A stretch of DNA of 64,000 nt. Source: Erythrocercus mccallii (lineage: Eukaryota > Chordata > Aves > Passeriformes > Dicruridae). Below the pieces are notes generated by a model. The model was not told where the DNA came from and searched no databases. It saw only the letters and a program-made list of their open reading frames with translations. Both the position numbers and the translations under genes were made by a program. This document shows, in pieces, positions 47,701 through 61,000 of the stretch (within the stretch, counting starts at the first letter, position 1; each line of letters starts with the position of its first letter). The stretch lies in assembly GCA_013397435.1 (NCBI GenBank), contig VZRG01002591.1:29969-93968 (forward strand). The letters are read 5' to 3'.

Positions 47701-50700
47701 TTTAGACAAACTCTGTAGATATAAAAGATGGCTCTTGACCTCCCCTTTCCTCCTGCATGACTGACCTGTATCACCTGTGCCCCCAGAGGATGGGAAGGGT
47801 TCCCTCCATCTATAAAGAAAGTTCCACAGCATCCCTCTAGAGCGGTTTCCCTCCTGTAATGCCCCTGCTGGTACTCAGTTTTCATTTGTCTCAATATGCT
47901 CTTTAAAAATAGAGCTGAGTCCTGCTCCCATTAAGCATGGCTTTTCCTATGCTAAGAAAATCCCTCTTCCTTTGACAGAATATGGTGATTTCATAGAGTA
48001 AATCTGAATGCAGAGCATATGGTTTGCACCTTATTAATCAGTGGAGAAAAAGCACCTGTCATCTGAGGTTCGTTTCACAGTATGGGGGCTGACAAATAAT
48101 AAATAATAATAATGTGTTCATGCTGAGGGCTCTAATCCCACCATTTATTCTCCACTAGCAGACACCTTCTTCCTTTTCACTTTTCTGCTAATGCATTTTT
48201 GTTTGAAAAACAACAGGGGAGCTACTTGAGATGTTTTTTAAACTCCTTTTCCTCTTATCTTGCATGTGTTTGAAATATAGTATACATTCTGTATTTTTTC
48301 CAAGCTACATTTTGTTGACTGCTAAGTGGAGTTGCAATCTTTTAATGTCAATTTAGGAAAAAGAAATAGGAATGATTGGTTTAGAATTTGATGCTCTGGC
48401 ATCTGACTATATTTTCTACTTGCAAATACCAGTAAGTTGGTATCTGAGACTAAAGAGATGGGACCATTTGTCAGGAATTCCTCTTGGGTCCTTAAGAAAA
48501 CACAAGCATGGTTTATCAGAAGAGCAATTAATTACATTTGTAAGCATTAGTCAAACTGTTCAAGATTTTAGGCAGCTTTCCCTTTCCCAGGTTAAATAGC
48601 AGATGGTTGCTAGAGAAGTCAAAGCTGAGTTAGCATTCACTTTTTAACTGGTAAATGTGAACTGTGACATCACAGCAAATCTCCTTAAAAACTCTGTAGA
48701 ACCAAATGTTTTGCCTGAGACAGAATTTGGTTGGCCAAGTGATACCACAATGTTGATTTTCATTATGTCAGAGAGAGTTTTGCTATCTAAGAAACTATAT
48801 TTCCTAAAAGAGATTAAAAAAAAACCAGTCCCTCACATCTCCCCAACTCCCTAAAAGTTTTACTGGATATGAGTAATCTGGGCATTTTTCTCCAGAGGCA
48901 AAAAAAAGGATGAATTTTATACTTTGGACTGTACTAAACCATAACACCACTGCAGTATGAACTACTGAAATGCTGCAGCAGGTGAAGGTTCTGATGGACT
49001 GCCAGTGACAACTGCCCTCTTGCTGGCTGGCCTAAACAAATCCTGGGACAGACAATTTGGGTATATCAGAGGAGACTGCAAGGAGTAGAAGGCCTCTAAA
49101 ATAAATCCCTGAAGTGACTAAAACAGTTAGCAGAGATCTTCTGGAATAAAGAGCCCTCTGGACCCTTTCTGGTCCTGGTCTTGGAAGCTGTTGCCCATGA
49201 GAGTGTTGTTGAGCTTGCACAACGTTGCTGTCTGTGTTCAAGGCACACCCGTTGAGGTGGTTGCTGTAGTCCAGCGTTGCACAGACCAGAACAGCCATTG
49301 CAGTGAACAAAAAAAGAGTGTGTTAAATTAGAGACCTGATGGGAGACTAGATTTGGATCTACTCATAGAATATCAAAGCTTTAAGGAAACTCAACAGGAT
49401 GCTTTTAAAATTCAGTAGATTGCCTGATAATATCTGGTACCAGTGAAACCTTAGATTTGATGAGAACGTGAATTTCTTCTTAACAAATGAGCCCCACTGA
49501 CAGATATTCAAAAGTGCCCCTTTCTTCCCTTAATAGAAAGTCTCTGAGCATAAAGGTCCTTCCTTCTGTGAGGGTGAGTGGGTTGTGCCCAGAGAGCCCC
49601 AAAGAAATGTGCTCATTCCTTGGGCTGCTGCAGGACAGCTGAACAATGAGGGCCTTGTTCCCAAGGCAGGCTCATAGGTGTGGTTTTAAAACTGCAGTTG
49701 GGGGAAAGTTCAAACTTCTGGAAAGTTCCCTAGTAACTGACAAATGGCAACTTTCATTGTTTTTGGATGGGGTCTGGAAACAGTGGAATGTAGAGCTGCT
49801 TGGGGAGTGCAGATGGGACTCAAGATTCGCAGCATTTTGATTCCACAAAGCACAGTCAGCTGCCTAAACAGCTTGAAGATCAATTTTAATTGTAATGTGA
49901 ATAGAAAAATGTAATATGAACTCATCTTCCTGTATAGAGATCTACAGAAATAGTCTTAAATGAACTGCCAAATGTTGAGCTTCAGCTGAGAAGCTTGAGG
50001 GTCACAGCCTTTCCCATGACGTACACACAAAACCCTCGTTGCTGGTAGTCCAGGATGGGTGAAGGACATGGAAGATGTCAGGATACCCCTGGTATTCTTA
50101 ATAACAGATCATTTTAGCCTGAAATTTCTTGCTGTATTGAGGTGTTTCCTATTGGTGTGCAGTAAGTGAGCAGTGAACAGGTCCCTTTCAATTTTGTATT
50201 GGCATTGAGGAGTGATTGGGCCGCCTGGCTGTCTGCAGGCCTGTGCTAGCACTGGGAATAAGCAGGTCATGGGAAGATGACACCCAGGACTGACTTGTGT
50301 GGTCAATGCTGGATTTGCAGTAGTTATGGCAGTTGAAGACTCCACTGTGCTGAATGATCTTATGGATAAGTAAATATGGCAAAGCCACCTCGATGTAAGT
50401 CAGGTAATGGGACGTGGGCTTCAGTCTTCTAGGGCTTATGGCTTGTGGTCTTTGGCCAAGTTGACTTATCCATGGAGAATTTAGCCAAAAAAGCCAACAG
50501 GCTGCTGGCTCTTCACATGGAACAAACCCACTGGAGGTGTTTGTTTAAGTGTGAATCTACCCTTTTTTAAATGAAAGCCTGTTTTGTACATCGTACTTCC
50601 TTTGCAATGATCTGGTATGGACATACTTTTTCCAAAAGACTGTTTGCACTTTATGAATGTATTCTGTGAACCTTCAGCTACAGGCAGGAAAAACGAACCT

Positions 50701-51753
50701 GTGCCTCTGTAACAGTATGTATATTGGCATGGAATCACTTGGGGAAAACAAAATGGGATGCAGAGATGATTGGTCATGTAATCAAATCAAGGTTCCTGCT
50801 GTCCTGTAATCACTTCCGTGAGGCAGATGTGACTGGAGCAATGTGACTGTATTTCTGTTTGAATCCCCTCCACTTACTGGCAAAGATTTCCTGTTATGCT
50901 TGTGACTCGAGGTGTCAAAAAATCTCCTGTCCTTTGCTATAGTTTTCCGTTCAGCATTTTCTGTGGGGCCGCATCTGCAAGTCTGTCTGCCGTTTCATCA
51001 TGTTGGCTATTAGCTTTTTGTGACTGTTTTACCAGCATTGTGGTGTTCTGCAGATGCTATCAGAAATGTCACTCGCCTGTCCACAGTACGTGATTATTTT
51101 CATCTGAGTAGTTTCTAGGGAGACCACAGGATTGTACTAGCTAGCAGGATTAACAAAATAGACACCTCCAGAATGTGTGTTTGCTCGATGCAAAATATAA
51201 GTGACTGGCCAAGAGAATCAAGAGTTTCACAGTGTAATTTGTCAGGTGCCACTTGAAAATTTGTAAAAAAAAATCCTGAGTGGAGCTAAGAAGAAGATGT
51301 GAGAAAAATCTGGTTGTGGGCTAGACATTCCCACCTTTCTCCAGAGAAACTTGATACTGTTGGTATCAAGCAGACTACAGAGGAGTGAAGCCAAAATGCA
51401 AATCTCCACTTCTCTGTTAAGTTTTTAAAGAAGCTCTGCCACTATGGGAGTACTATGGCAGTGTGTTCAAATCAATCTGTAGCCTATTAGGTTAACTCAG
51501 AGGGCATTGGTGACTGTATGCACTGACCTGGGAAGGGGAGCAGAGGGACAGAGCTGGCAGCAGACACCCTTTCTGTGCCACATGGGCAATGCTGTGCTCA
51601 GCTCTAAGCGCCAGAAGCACAGCACAGAAATTAAGATGGTTGCAGTCTCAATCACATAACTTCAGTGATGCCTAAAACTGTTCCTAAAAGTGGTCTGTGC
51701 TCTTGAGCTCAACTCCAGTTACTGATTTCTTTTTTCTTTCTTTGCTTTTTCAG
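44762..51753 (+). other. ATP8A2: ATP8A2 last intron, 6992 bases, GT-AG
   Basis: Runs from GTAAGTAG to TCTTTCTTTGCTTTTTCAG, which has a strong pyrimidine tract. It interrupts a histidine codon after the first base. Contents seen: an AAT trinucleotide repeat at 48095-48113 and unremarkable sequence. A 115-codon open frame on the minus strand at 45724-46071 has no family resemblance I recognise. Confidence 0.92.
48095..48113. repeat. AAT microsatellite
   Basis: AATAATAAATAATAATAAT, six trinucleotide units with one inserted A. Simple repeat in the last intron. Confidence 0.85.
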
Positions 51754-51851
51754 ATGGGTATGCATTTTCTCAAGAAGAACACGGTGTTGTTTCCCAGTCG
51801 CAAGTTGTTCGATCCTACGACACAACCAAAAGGAGAACAGAAATAGAATAA
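51754..51851 (+). CDS. ATP8A2: ATP8A2 terminal coding exon with GYAFSQEE regulatory motif and stop
   Basis: The coding part is 98 bases, after the acceptor TTTGCTTTTTCAG. It completes the histidine codon and encodes GYAFSQEEHGVVSQSQVVRS followed by YDTTKRRTEIE and TAA at 51849-51851. GYAFS is the motif conserved in the C-termini of ATP8A1, ATP8A2 and yeast Drs2. In structures of the family it folds back between the cytosolic domains and holds the pump inactive (family knowledge). The motif is intact here. The last residues (KRRTEIE) differ from the lysine-rich end I remember in mammals. Only the 3' UTR follows. Confidence 0.94.
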
Positions 51852-51852
51852 A
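51847..51852 (+). terminator. ATP8A2: AATAAA hexamer overlapping the stop codon
   Basis: GAATAAAT contains the canonical poly(A) signal, and its ATAA core includes the TAA stop. If used, cleavage would leave a 3' UTR of only a few tens of bases. No strong GT-rich element follows closely, so it is probably silent. Confidence 0.3.
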
Positions 51853-54800
51853 TTATTCTTTACTTGATGGGTGGTGGGAATAATGGGATTTGGATCAATG
51901 CATCCACTGTTAACACATTCTTGGCTAGCTTTGGCGGCAGCAGCCAAAACACCAGAGAACTCATTTCTGTGGCCTTAGCCAGCAAGTTTCTGTATTCTCC
52001 CTGCAAACCTTGAGTGCATATTGTGGGGGGAAATCATTGTTTGACTTCAGTCGCAAAGCTCTGCCTAAAGTTTTGTTTATGTTGTTATGAAGCATTTGAC
52101 TGTGCTATGTGAGGTGTGAAATTAAAAACAATGTTTTACCACTGTTTAAAACATTGGCATAAGGTTGTTCTGGAGGAAAAGTAGAAAATTTATGTTCCAT
52201 GAGAAATCAACCTTTGCTTAATTGGAACGGGGTGCTGAGATTTCCTCTTTTGTTACACACAGACCAAGTGCACACAACTGCATGCAGACTTCACTCCTTC
52301 TTGTATTTACTGTTTACTAATTTGGTTGAAATTTTCAACAGACCATTTGGCGTAAAATTTTTGATTGCAACACAGTTTGTAGCTAAAAATGCTTATTTGC
52401 CTTCTTATGACAGAATAAGACAAGATAGCAATCAAGTACTTAGACTATTTCTTGCCCTCTTACAGGATGTATTAGGGGTCTACCTTAGCTTTCTGAAATC
52501 CAACTAATAGCTTACTCACACAGCCAGGATATGGAAGTCAGAGCTTGGCAGGGCAGTTGTCTTGAGTGCATGGCATTGTACACAAAGATGAACTCAACTA
52601 GGTGCCTCCTCATAACGCTTCATGATGTATTTGGATGTGCACTTCAAATGTAGCCTGGGACTTTCCTCCATGATCCCATTCCAGTTTAATAGCAGAACAA
52701 AACAGTGAAAATTTAATTTAAAGGTACCATCTTGTCACATATGCCAATAAGATGTACATCTGCTTAGGAGGCTGATAGCGTAACCCTAAAGAAGCCTTCC
52801 CCTGGCCAGGTAAGAGAGGTTTGCAGAGGAGGGCAGGAAGGGATTACACACGTGCGTGCACACACATGGACACACACAGAGCTGGCCATTGTGAAGAGAA
52901 GACCTGCTGTTTGTTTGTTCAGCCAAACCAGTCCCTCTTCTAGATCTGATCCATCAACAGGCTTCCCAAAACACTCAGACCCATGAGCCCTGGAAGGAAT
53001 GCTGGCTCCATGGCCTTGCTGCGCCACTGGGACAGGCGTGCTGCTGCATAGATTGAAATTTTGAAGAAAAAAAAGGGCAAAAACTTGGGCATAAGTTAAA
53101 GCTGAAAGAGCTCTTAGAAAGCTTATGCTGTCCTCCAGACAAGTTTGATTAATTTTAGTCGCCAAGCCACGTTTCTGAACAGTATAAAGTAAATACTGCT
53201 GTGTTTAAGACAGGCTTTGTGGTTAATGTATATACAACATCTGTGTATTTAAAAAGTTGGCGTTGTTTTTTGCCCTATTGACCACCATCCAGAATTTTTT
53301 ATTGATTTAAATATATCCGAAAGCAATTTGAATATGAATGTTTATATTTAGCAAAGGAAAGGAAAGCTCCAGCCTGGCCTACTGGTTTAATCTTTCTTAA
53401 AGGTTGCGAGTAAAAGCAGCACTCAAGTGCTGTAATTCAATTTCCAGTGCTGCCTCAGAGGTTCAGAGTCCCCTTCTATTTGAGAAAAGAAAAATTTTGC
53501 TCCTACAGCACCACTCAGGATTGGCCTTGAATTAGGCTGATGGCACAGAGGGAAAAGTCATCACCTTCTTTCTGCAGTGCTAATGAGACAATTATGCAAT
53601 AAGGAAAATGTGTAAATAATTTTGCCATAGGCATGAATGTCAAGGGGCCAAGTGTGGATGTATGTATTTTCTGGGAGAGGAATTCTGTTTAAAGGCACAA
53701 ATACTAGTGCAGAGAATAAATAAGGAGGAAATAAACCTGATTCCAGGAGTTTTTAAATCTTAATGCTGATATAACCTGTTAAACACTTCCTTTTATTTAG
53801 AAACCAAATCTGTTTAGGAAATGTGTGGTGTAAGCCTCTCATCAGAACTGCTAATTGTTTCTTCCTTTTGTAAAAACACAAGGAAAATTAACTTCCCACC
53901 AAGGCAAAATGAGATCAGCTTAGTCTTTGTACTCTAAGCTACACACCAAACATTGGCATGTAAACAATTTGGAGCCTTTTCATGAGACTGCAGAAAAAAC
54001 TTTTTAAAGCCTTTGGATAATGAAGAATGGGAAGTGAATGTGTTAAGCAGAGAATAGAAGGAATCCTGGAGTTTCTTCTGTTCTTAACTTAGGGCAACAA
54101 AATTTTACAGAACATAATGAAAGGTGCTGGGGAGGAGCAGCTGTCATCTGATGTGATTTATTTTATTAGTGCAGACTATGGGCTGTATCATTTTGACCTC
54201 CCTGTAAATTGAGGTCAGTGTGTGTCACAAACAAAAACCCTCCCGAGAGTGAATGGTGGCTTAGACTGAGGTACGTGTGTTGGTTGTCAGCTCAATGGGA
54301 ATTGCACATGGGATTTGTCACTGGGCTATACAGTATGTGACACTTGGGGCTAGTGGGTCAGACTTTATCATCACTGTATGGCCTTAATCTCTGGCTGAGT
54401 TAATTCTGTAGAACCCACCCAGGTCAAGACCTGGCATTCTTCTTGTTCTTTGGAGTCATTACAGGAATTAATGTATTGTAATGTGCCGTAGACTGAGTGT
54501 TGGAGTTGCTTGTCTTGTTGAGCAATGATGAGGTGTATTCGGGTGCTGTGTTAGCAGAAGGAGAATGACAGCTGCTCTGCATCAACAGAATTCCTTGTTC
54601 ATTAGGGCAAATGCATGGAGCAGTATCAGCAGCCTTTGAAAGTGCTGCGTGAAAATATTATCAACTAGACAGGGTATCAGAGCAGAAGGAATGGGGGATT
54701 TCTGCTTGACTGTCCAGACTTAGCTATGCAGGGCTGATCAGAAAAGGGCTTCCTGAGCAGCTCTCCCACAGACCAGAGGGAGATAGGTTTGGATATTCAG

Positions 54801-57800
54801 ATGGAAGTGGTGATTTTCCTGAATTAGATTTGGCTCTGGTTGCTGCTTTTTATAACACCATAATCTCAGCTTGCATAGAAGCTGCTGCTCCTTTAATGAT
54901 TGCCTAGTAGCAATTTAAAGCTGGTGAGCGGGAGCCTGAGCTGCTCTGAGCACTGCTGAGAAGTCTGTTGACATTTTCTTTTCCTTGACAGGGCTTCAGG
55001 TCTTGCTGTAGGGAGCTAGAATGGGAAGTCAGTAATAACTTGTCAAGGAGAAATGGCGAATAACCAACAAAAGTATCTGGGTCAAACTAAGCTGCTAATG
55101 TAGCTAAAAATGTGTGTAGAGTTAACATGAACTATATGGGCTGTAAATTAAGATAACAGTCAAGCCTCACTAATCTGCAGTTCACTAGACTACACGCCCC
55201 TTAGTGCATGGCAAAACTGTGCACTCTCTTCCCCTGCCTCAGCCAGCAGCTCATAGCAGATGCTACAGGGAAGTCTTCTGTTACCAAGATTACATTACTT
55301 TTTACAGCATGTACTGGATTGTGTTTGCTGGGAGACAGTCATAATAATAAAGTCATAAATAAAGCAGAGAAAGCTTTATGTGAGATGTGGGGACATGGTC
55401 AGTCGCCACACAGCGTGCAACTTGGCCCTCTAATGACAACCCAAGAGCCCGAGAGGTGCACAGTCCTTACACTGTCCCTGTCCTGCAGGATTAGTTTGCC
55501 CTTTTGGGCTAACTCACTAAATCTGTTTTCACATTACCTCCAGTCATCAGTGAAGACTAGTGATACTCCATTTACATTCTCCCTTGATTTTATAAATAAT
55601 GACTTAATTTAATCTTTAAATGCTCTGAGGAGTGTACTTCTCACAGCTCAGGGTTGAAGCAGAGCAGGCATTGAGTGAGTGCTTGACCTTGAGAAGCACC
55701 TTGGGTTTGTCAGATTTCCCATTAGTGTTAAACACTGAGGTTAGTTTTGAATCATCACACAGTATCAATGCCTTAAATTTCAATCAGGTTGCAGAAGAGC
55801 TCTCTGTGTCCTGTTGAGTCTAACAAGAAATGGTGATGGTATGAAACACCTGAGGCATTGGAGAGGAAAATTTGGCTGTGTCTATGCTATGCCTGGTGTA
55901 TCTTGGTAGCAGTCTGCTTCTAAAATGTGGTGCTGACCATGCATGTTCCCAACTCTCCTCACAGCTGGACCTGTTCTGTCCTGTCAGAAAGGATTCTTGT
56001 ATTCACCTCTTCCCAGTATCCTATAGACACCCAAGAGAGGCATCACTACCTTTCAGCATCTGTGGCCAGAGCTGTGTGTCCAGACAAGGCCACAGGATAG
56101 GTCAGTACAATAGGTGACAACAAAATAAATCCATATGGGTACCTTTTCCATATGTAGCAGTAAGATTAATGGAGGCTTTGAGCTTTGTTGGCAAATGAAA
56201 ACCAGAAAGTGCCCTGCACTCCTTGGCCACACAAGTGAATCCCAAAGGTGATCGCTTCTCAATGACCTGCAGGAAACCTAGACAGGCTGACTGAGTTTAT
56301 CTGGCCAGGAATGTGTTTTTGGATGGGCTGTCTGGAGAGGTGAAGGGACTGGGAGACAAAATAGATTGGCCAAGACCACTGCTGCTGCTAGAGGTTAGTG
56401 AGGGGAGGGATGGATTCCTCAGGCATCCATGAAGAGCTGTGATAAAGCTGATTTCTTTGTTTCCTTCCTGTGGCTCTGGGAAGGGAGCGGAGCTGAGATG
56501 AGAATTTGTGAAGCACTGTTAATTCCTGAGGCTGAATTTCTCTGGTACCAACCTGAGTTCTGGGCTTGGAATGAGTTCTCTGCTTAGCATACTTTGGCTC
56601 TAGCTGGTTCTTTCCTGGGTTAGGAAGATTGCTAAATTGTTTAGTGGTTCCCCCTTGCCTCGTGGACTCACCAGAATTGAGCACTGGAATAATTTCAGTC
56701 CTGACTGTCCATCATGGAGAGTTTGTGGGAATTCTGCTCCTGGGCAGGTTCCTATCCCTCAGGCCAGTGCCAGGGGCTTGCTAGTCTGGGGACCTGGATT
56801 TCTTTGTGATAGCGTATGAAGCCCAGGGTTTGTTTCATTTGGATTCACGGACTGCTCATTTGCGGTGTGGACAGAAGTTAAAGTAGCTGACTACTGGTGT
56901 TTATCCAGAGCCTTCCTTTATGTATGAAGAAGGTGAGATAAGGTCTCCTGAGGTCTGCCACAAGACGTCCGTTCTCCTTCAGCATCTTTGTAGCTACTAA
57001 AGAGGAACAGAAGTTGGTAAATGGAAAATTCTGTGTGGGCAATTCCAGCTCTGGGCAATCACTCAGAAGTCTAACGATGAAGAAAAGTGTTAATATATTG
57101 CCAAACTGTCACTATGCATAGGTGGAAGGTCAGCACCCTCGTAATTATGGAGCAATGAAGCCAAGGGAAAAAGCCAACATTAACAGAAAGACATGATTGT
57201 TTTAAATTCCAGCTACCTTACTGGGTGGTTTTCCTGGGAAGATGTTCCAGATGTTGTCTTGGCATAAATTAATCAATTTCAAAACATCTGCAGGGTTTCT
57301 TGGAAAACATGGAGTTCACCAGACAGTGCATATGCTCTCCTCTGCCCTTCTGGTTGATATGTTGATTCAGAAAGGGAATGAGGGTACTTTCTGTTCTTAC
57401 CATCAAGAGTTCATAGGCTGGAAAGTTGCTCAAAGTTGTTGCTCAACTCTTTCTCTCTCCTTTTTTTTTTTTCTAAGGGCTCTAGTTATAAAGCAGTGAG
57501 GCAGCCAAACCCTCTGGAATTGTGTACGTGTGTGTGCTGGAAGAATTGTCTGACTTGAAAACCTCCCCCTGTCCCTCCTCCTGCCCCCAAAGTGCAGCCC
57601 ACTGCACTGGGAGGTCAAATATTCAGCGTCTTGAGTGACAGGATCTTTAACAGCATCTTTTTCATCAGCGAGCCAAGTCATGTGCCCGCTTGTCTGTCAT
57701 ATCTGTACTCAAATTGCTTAAATATTGTTTCAGATGGAGACGTTTTAATCTGGATATGCAGAGAGGAGTGATGCTGTGGGGGGATGTTTAATTGACTCCC

Positions 57801-58075
57801 AGCAGAGCAGCAGTGGTGTGTGGGTTTTTTTCCTCTAGAAATGTTACCATTTTCAGGTCCTATTAATGTCCTCTGGTAGTTTGAATACAGCATTGCATTA
57901 CAGTGGAGTGTGTTTCCCTCCCAGACTGAATACAAATGAAAGGTCATTTACTTGTATTTTTAGAAGGTTCAGGAAACTTAGACAATTTGTAGCTTTGAAC
58001 AGCATTGTTGACTGTTGTATGTCTGCACAAAAATATTTCCAATAAACCTTTTATTAAAGCAATCCAGCGGACCAA
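51852..58075 (+). other. ATP8A2: Inferred ATP8A2 3' UTR
   Basis: No coding feature is recognised between the stop codon and the candidate distal poly(A) site. The start is certain; the length, about 6.2 kb, is inference from the best signal pair at 58041-58058. Intermediate AATAAA hexamers occur at 53715, 53730, 55346 and 55358 and could give shorter isoforms. A CA/CG-rich alternating purine-pyrimidine stretch is at 52846-52879. I see no recognisable transposon in the interval. Confidence 0.55.
52846..52879. repeat. Alternating purine-pyrimidine (CA/CG) stretch
   Basis: ACACACGTGCGTGCACACAC followed by ATGGACACACACA. Degenerate dinucleotide repeat in the inferred 3' UTR, with potential to form left-handed DNA. 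Confidence 0.75.
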
Positions 58076-58095
58076 GGTTTGTTTGTTTTATCCCC
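58041..58095 (+). terminator. ATP8A2: Candidate distal poly(A) site of ATP8A2
   Basis: AATAAA (58041-58046) and ATTAAA (58053-58058) lie close together, preceded by the AT-rich ATATTTCC and followed by AAGGTTTGTTTGTTTTAT, a GT/T-rich element at a suitable distance. This is the most complete poly(A) signal arrangement I saw downstream of the stop codon. Assignment to ATP8A2 is inference from position. Confidence 0.5.
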
Positions 58096-61000
58096 CCCAA
58101 GCTTTGCAGCAAAAGTTCAGTGTTAAATACATTTGAGATTTAGCCTGCAAAGCTGTTGAATGGATTATTTTTATTTTTTCATGGCCTTTTGGGTGTGTTT
58201 TAAGGGCCTGCTTGTTAGAGCAAGGCTTGAGTTCCTTTAATAGGTCTCAAATCAGGCCCCAAATGCAAGGCTAGTACGGCAAAATAAGAATGGTACTGGC
58301 GAGCTGACAAGCAGGTACTGGTATTTGAATAGTGTCTTCTGGGGGAAAAGTATCTTCTTATAAAAGCTAGATGGAGAGGGATTCTCCTACAAATGATACA
58401 CTTGACCTCACCAAGGCTTCACCTAAACAAAGCTTGGAAGTCTTTTGTCCCAATTAAGTCACATAGACACAGCAGGGGGATATTAAGCCCTAAAAACCCT
58501 CCCTTACTTGCAGCTAAAGTTGCAAGAGGCTTTTTTAACACTGGGCCTTCAAGCTCTTGAATCTGATGGGGGATGCAGTGAGATGTGAGGTGAGGCAAGA
58601 CCATGGCAGATGCTTTCCTCCAGAGCACATAGACAGGCTCTCTCCTGCTTCTGCCTGCTCAGGAATATCTCATCTCTGCTGATGGGTTGCCAGACCTGGA
58701 GAAGTGACTTAGGAGCTCCCTGGCCTCAGGCAAGAGTGGCAGCAGGAAACACCACACGAAGGCTCTCATTTTCCCAGTAGCGCTGCATCCATACGTGCCA
58801 AGGGACTCTTGGCACCTACTCAGGAATGGGACTCAAGTTATGGCTGAAATTAAAATTGCAGAAAGGTTTGGCCTTACTTGATTTTTGGTGACCATGGGGA
58901 ACATGCACTGTCAGATCCCTAAAGAAAATTGAAAGGGTATGAGCTTTAACAAAGAGATCCCTTTGTCCAAATATTAGTAGTTGCTGGAATTAAGCAGATT
59001 TTATCAGAAACAAAATGCATATTAATATGTAGTTTGGCTAAAAATTTTCCCCCTTAGGGTGCTATAACTTGAGGAATAGGATTTTTCCTAATAGATTGCT
59101 GACAGAACCAGTTTTAAAAGTGTAGAGAGACATTTTTACAACAAATTATTTCTGGATTTTTCTTTGAATTATGGAACAGAGACAAGGTGTAAGCCAAATC
59201 TTCCCTCTTCCCTTAACAAGTCATTGCTTGAGCGCATTTCAAAACGTTTTTATCCCAAAAGCCAGACCAGTATCTGTTTTTCCTTTGCAGGGAAATAAAA
59301 AGTGAGTGATGAACTTGTGTATTCCTGGTTTTGCTGCAGTAAATGCCTGCTCCTTCCCTGGACCTCCATAGCTGCAGCCCAGCCTGCAAGCATGTAGCAG
59401 CAGGAACTGTGCTGTTTGTAAAGCTTCTCACACATCTGGGCAATCAATTATGCCAAAGTAAAATTGATGATAAACTTAAAAAAGCCTTATTCAGTTGGTG
59501 GTGGGAGAATTGGATGCTCAGCCAACTGCTCCCTGCACTGTCGTCTCTGGTATAGCACACTAAAAGGGAAATGAGTCTCAGAATTGTTAAACATAATGGA
59601 TTGCTGCTTAAACCCCTTATTAGATATATTAGTTGACTAATCACCTCAGAGACTTTCCTTCTAACAGTCTGACAGGCAAGGCTGTGAGAGAGCCTAGGGC
59701 TCATGTCCCAGAGCCAAATATTTGCCGGAGCAGCTGCTAAGTCTGTTGACGGCAGTCTTTGGTGCCTCATACCAGAACAAAGAATCAAAGTCCCTAAACC
59801 TGTAGATTAATGCTCAAGTCTGAAATGGGAGCATTAAAAAATAAAAGTGTAACTGAGAAAGGTCCGGCTGAGGAATGTTAAGCAAGAAAATTTCAGAAAC
59901 ATAATCCCTTTTAGTGAGTGCTGCTGTGGCAGTACCCGGTCACCAGCCCTCCCTCCAGTACAGCCCCGTGCCTCTTTGAGTGCCCTCAGCATTGGGGGTG
60001 CAGCAAGTCCTCAGAAACCTGGAAGGAGCAGTGAGTTTCCTCCTCAGCAGAAATACAGCACTGCAGAGAAACGAGGCTTTAAAAATCCCTGAAAGACTCT
60101 GCTCGTTTTTGGCTGTCCACGCTGAGCAAGGAGCTCAAGGGCACATGGGGAGTGGGCTGTGTTCCAGGCAAGGGAATGGTGAACAATGCTGGTGAGACCT
60201 TGCTGCAGTGGCTATGCCCAGCCAGGATGTTCACCATGAGGAGACTTGATGGGAGGGAGCTCATGTTGCATTTCTCTTGCTATGATTCTCGTAAGGACAG
60301 TGGGGTGACGGTCAAAGAGGTGGTCATGGTTCCCCTCTGTATTTCCCTTGGTATTTGGTGCTGCCCCTGTCATGTCAGAGTGGTGGGGGCACTGAGCTTC
60401 CTGGGTCACACAAAGCAGTCCTCAAGTGAAGAAGCTGCAACCTTTCAGGGCAGATCGGCACTTAAATCCTGCAGTGACGACTCTGGGAGCCTCAGCTCTC
60501 ACAGCCACCGTTGTCTGATGCCACTGGCACTGACCTACAGCCTCATCAAAAATGTCCAGCACAGCTGTCGCAGTAAACCAAGACTGCTTTTTTGGTCCTG
60601 TGGAGCTGCTGGTACTTGCTGGTATCCAGTACAGGCAGCAGGAGCACCCCCCCAGTCCCTCAGAAGAAAAGGACTGGAAGAAAGAGACTGTGGGCTGGGT
60701 TTGTATATTCTGGTGGTTTTGTAACTGTGCTGGTGCATCTCACTACTTCCTTTCTCCGCACTGTGGAGGGAACTGCCTTTAAGCTCCCTAATACACACCT
60801 TAGTCCATAAAAACCACAGGGTGATCCTAGTGCCAGCTCATTTGGATGTGCCAGGTATCAGAGCTTGAGCTGCCCACCGCTTTCATACCTGCTAACTAAA
60901 TCCTGTGGAATGACTGTATGTATTTGCCCATGCACAGTGAGGGTGGCACTTCAGCTTTTAAACTGAGAGCCTGATTCTGACTGCACAGTAGATCTCAGCA

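Larger units (their letters stand above)
1..58095 (+). other. ATP8A2: ATP8A2 gene, 3' portion (transcribed span, partial)
   Basis: This is the inferred span of the visible part of a P4-ATPase (flippase) gene: the last four coding exons, the introns between them, and a long 3' UTR. The family moves phosphatidylserine and phosphatidylethanolamine from the outer to the cytosolic leaflet, together with a CDC50/TMEM30 subunit. Identity rests on the spliced C-terminus, which carries FWFGLFLVPTAC, DVAW, KTLLEQVKELETK, LRDSNGK, NERD, KRLGRKTPP, HGYAFSQEEHG and YDTTK. I recognise this order as ATP8A2 and not ATP8A1. The left limit is only the window edge and the right limit is the candidate distal poly(A) site. 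The exons are seen directly; the UTR end is inference. Confidence 0.9.

Noticed and set aside
23541..51851. Assignment to ATP8A1 instead of ATP8A2
   Set aside because: ATP8A1 has a different juxtamembrane tail as I remember it; KTLLEQVKELETK, LRDSNGK and KRLGRKTPP fit ATP8A2.
60152..60724. 190-codon open frame on the + strand in the intergenic flank
   Set aside because: No family motif, no Kozak or splice support, and competing frames on both strands in a GC-richer patch where stops are rarer.
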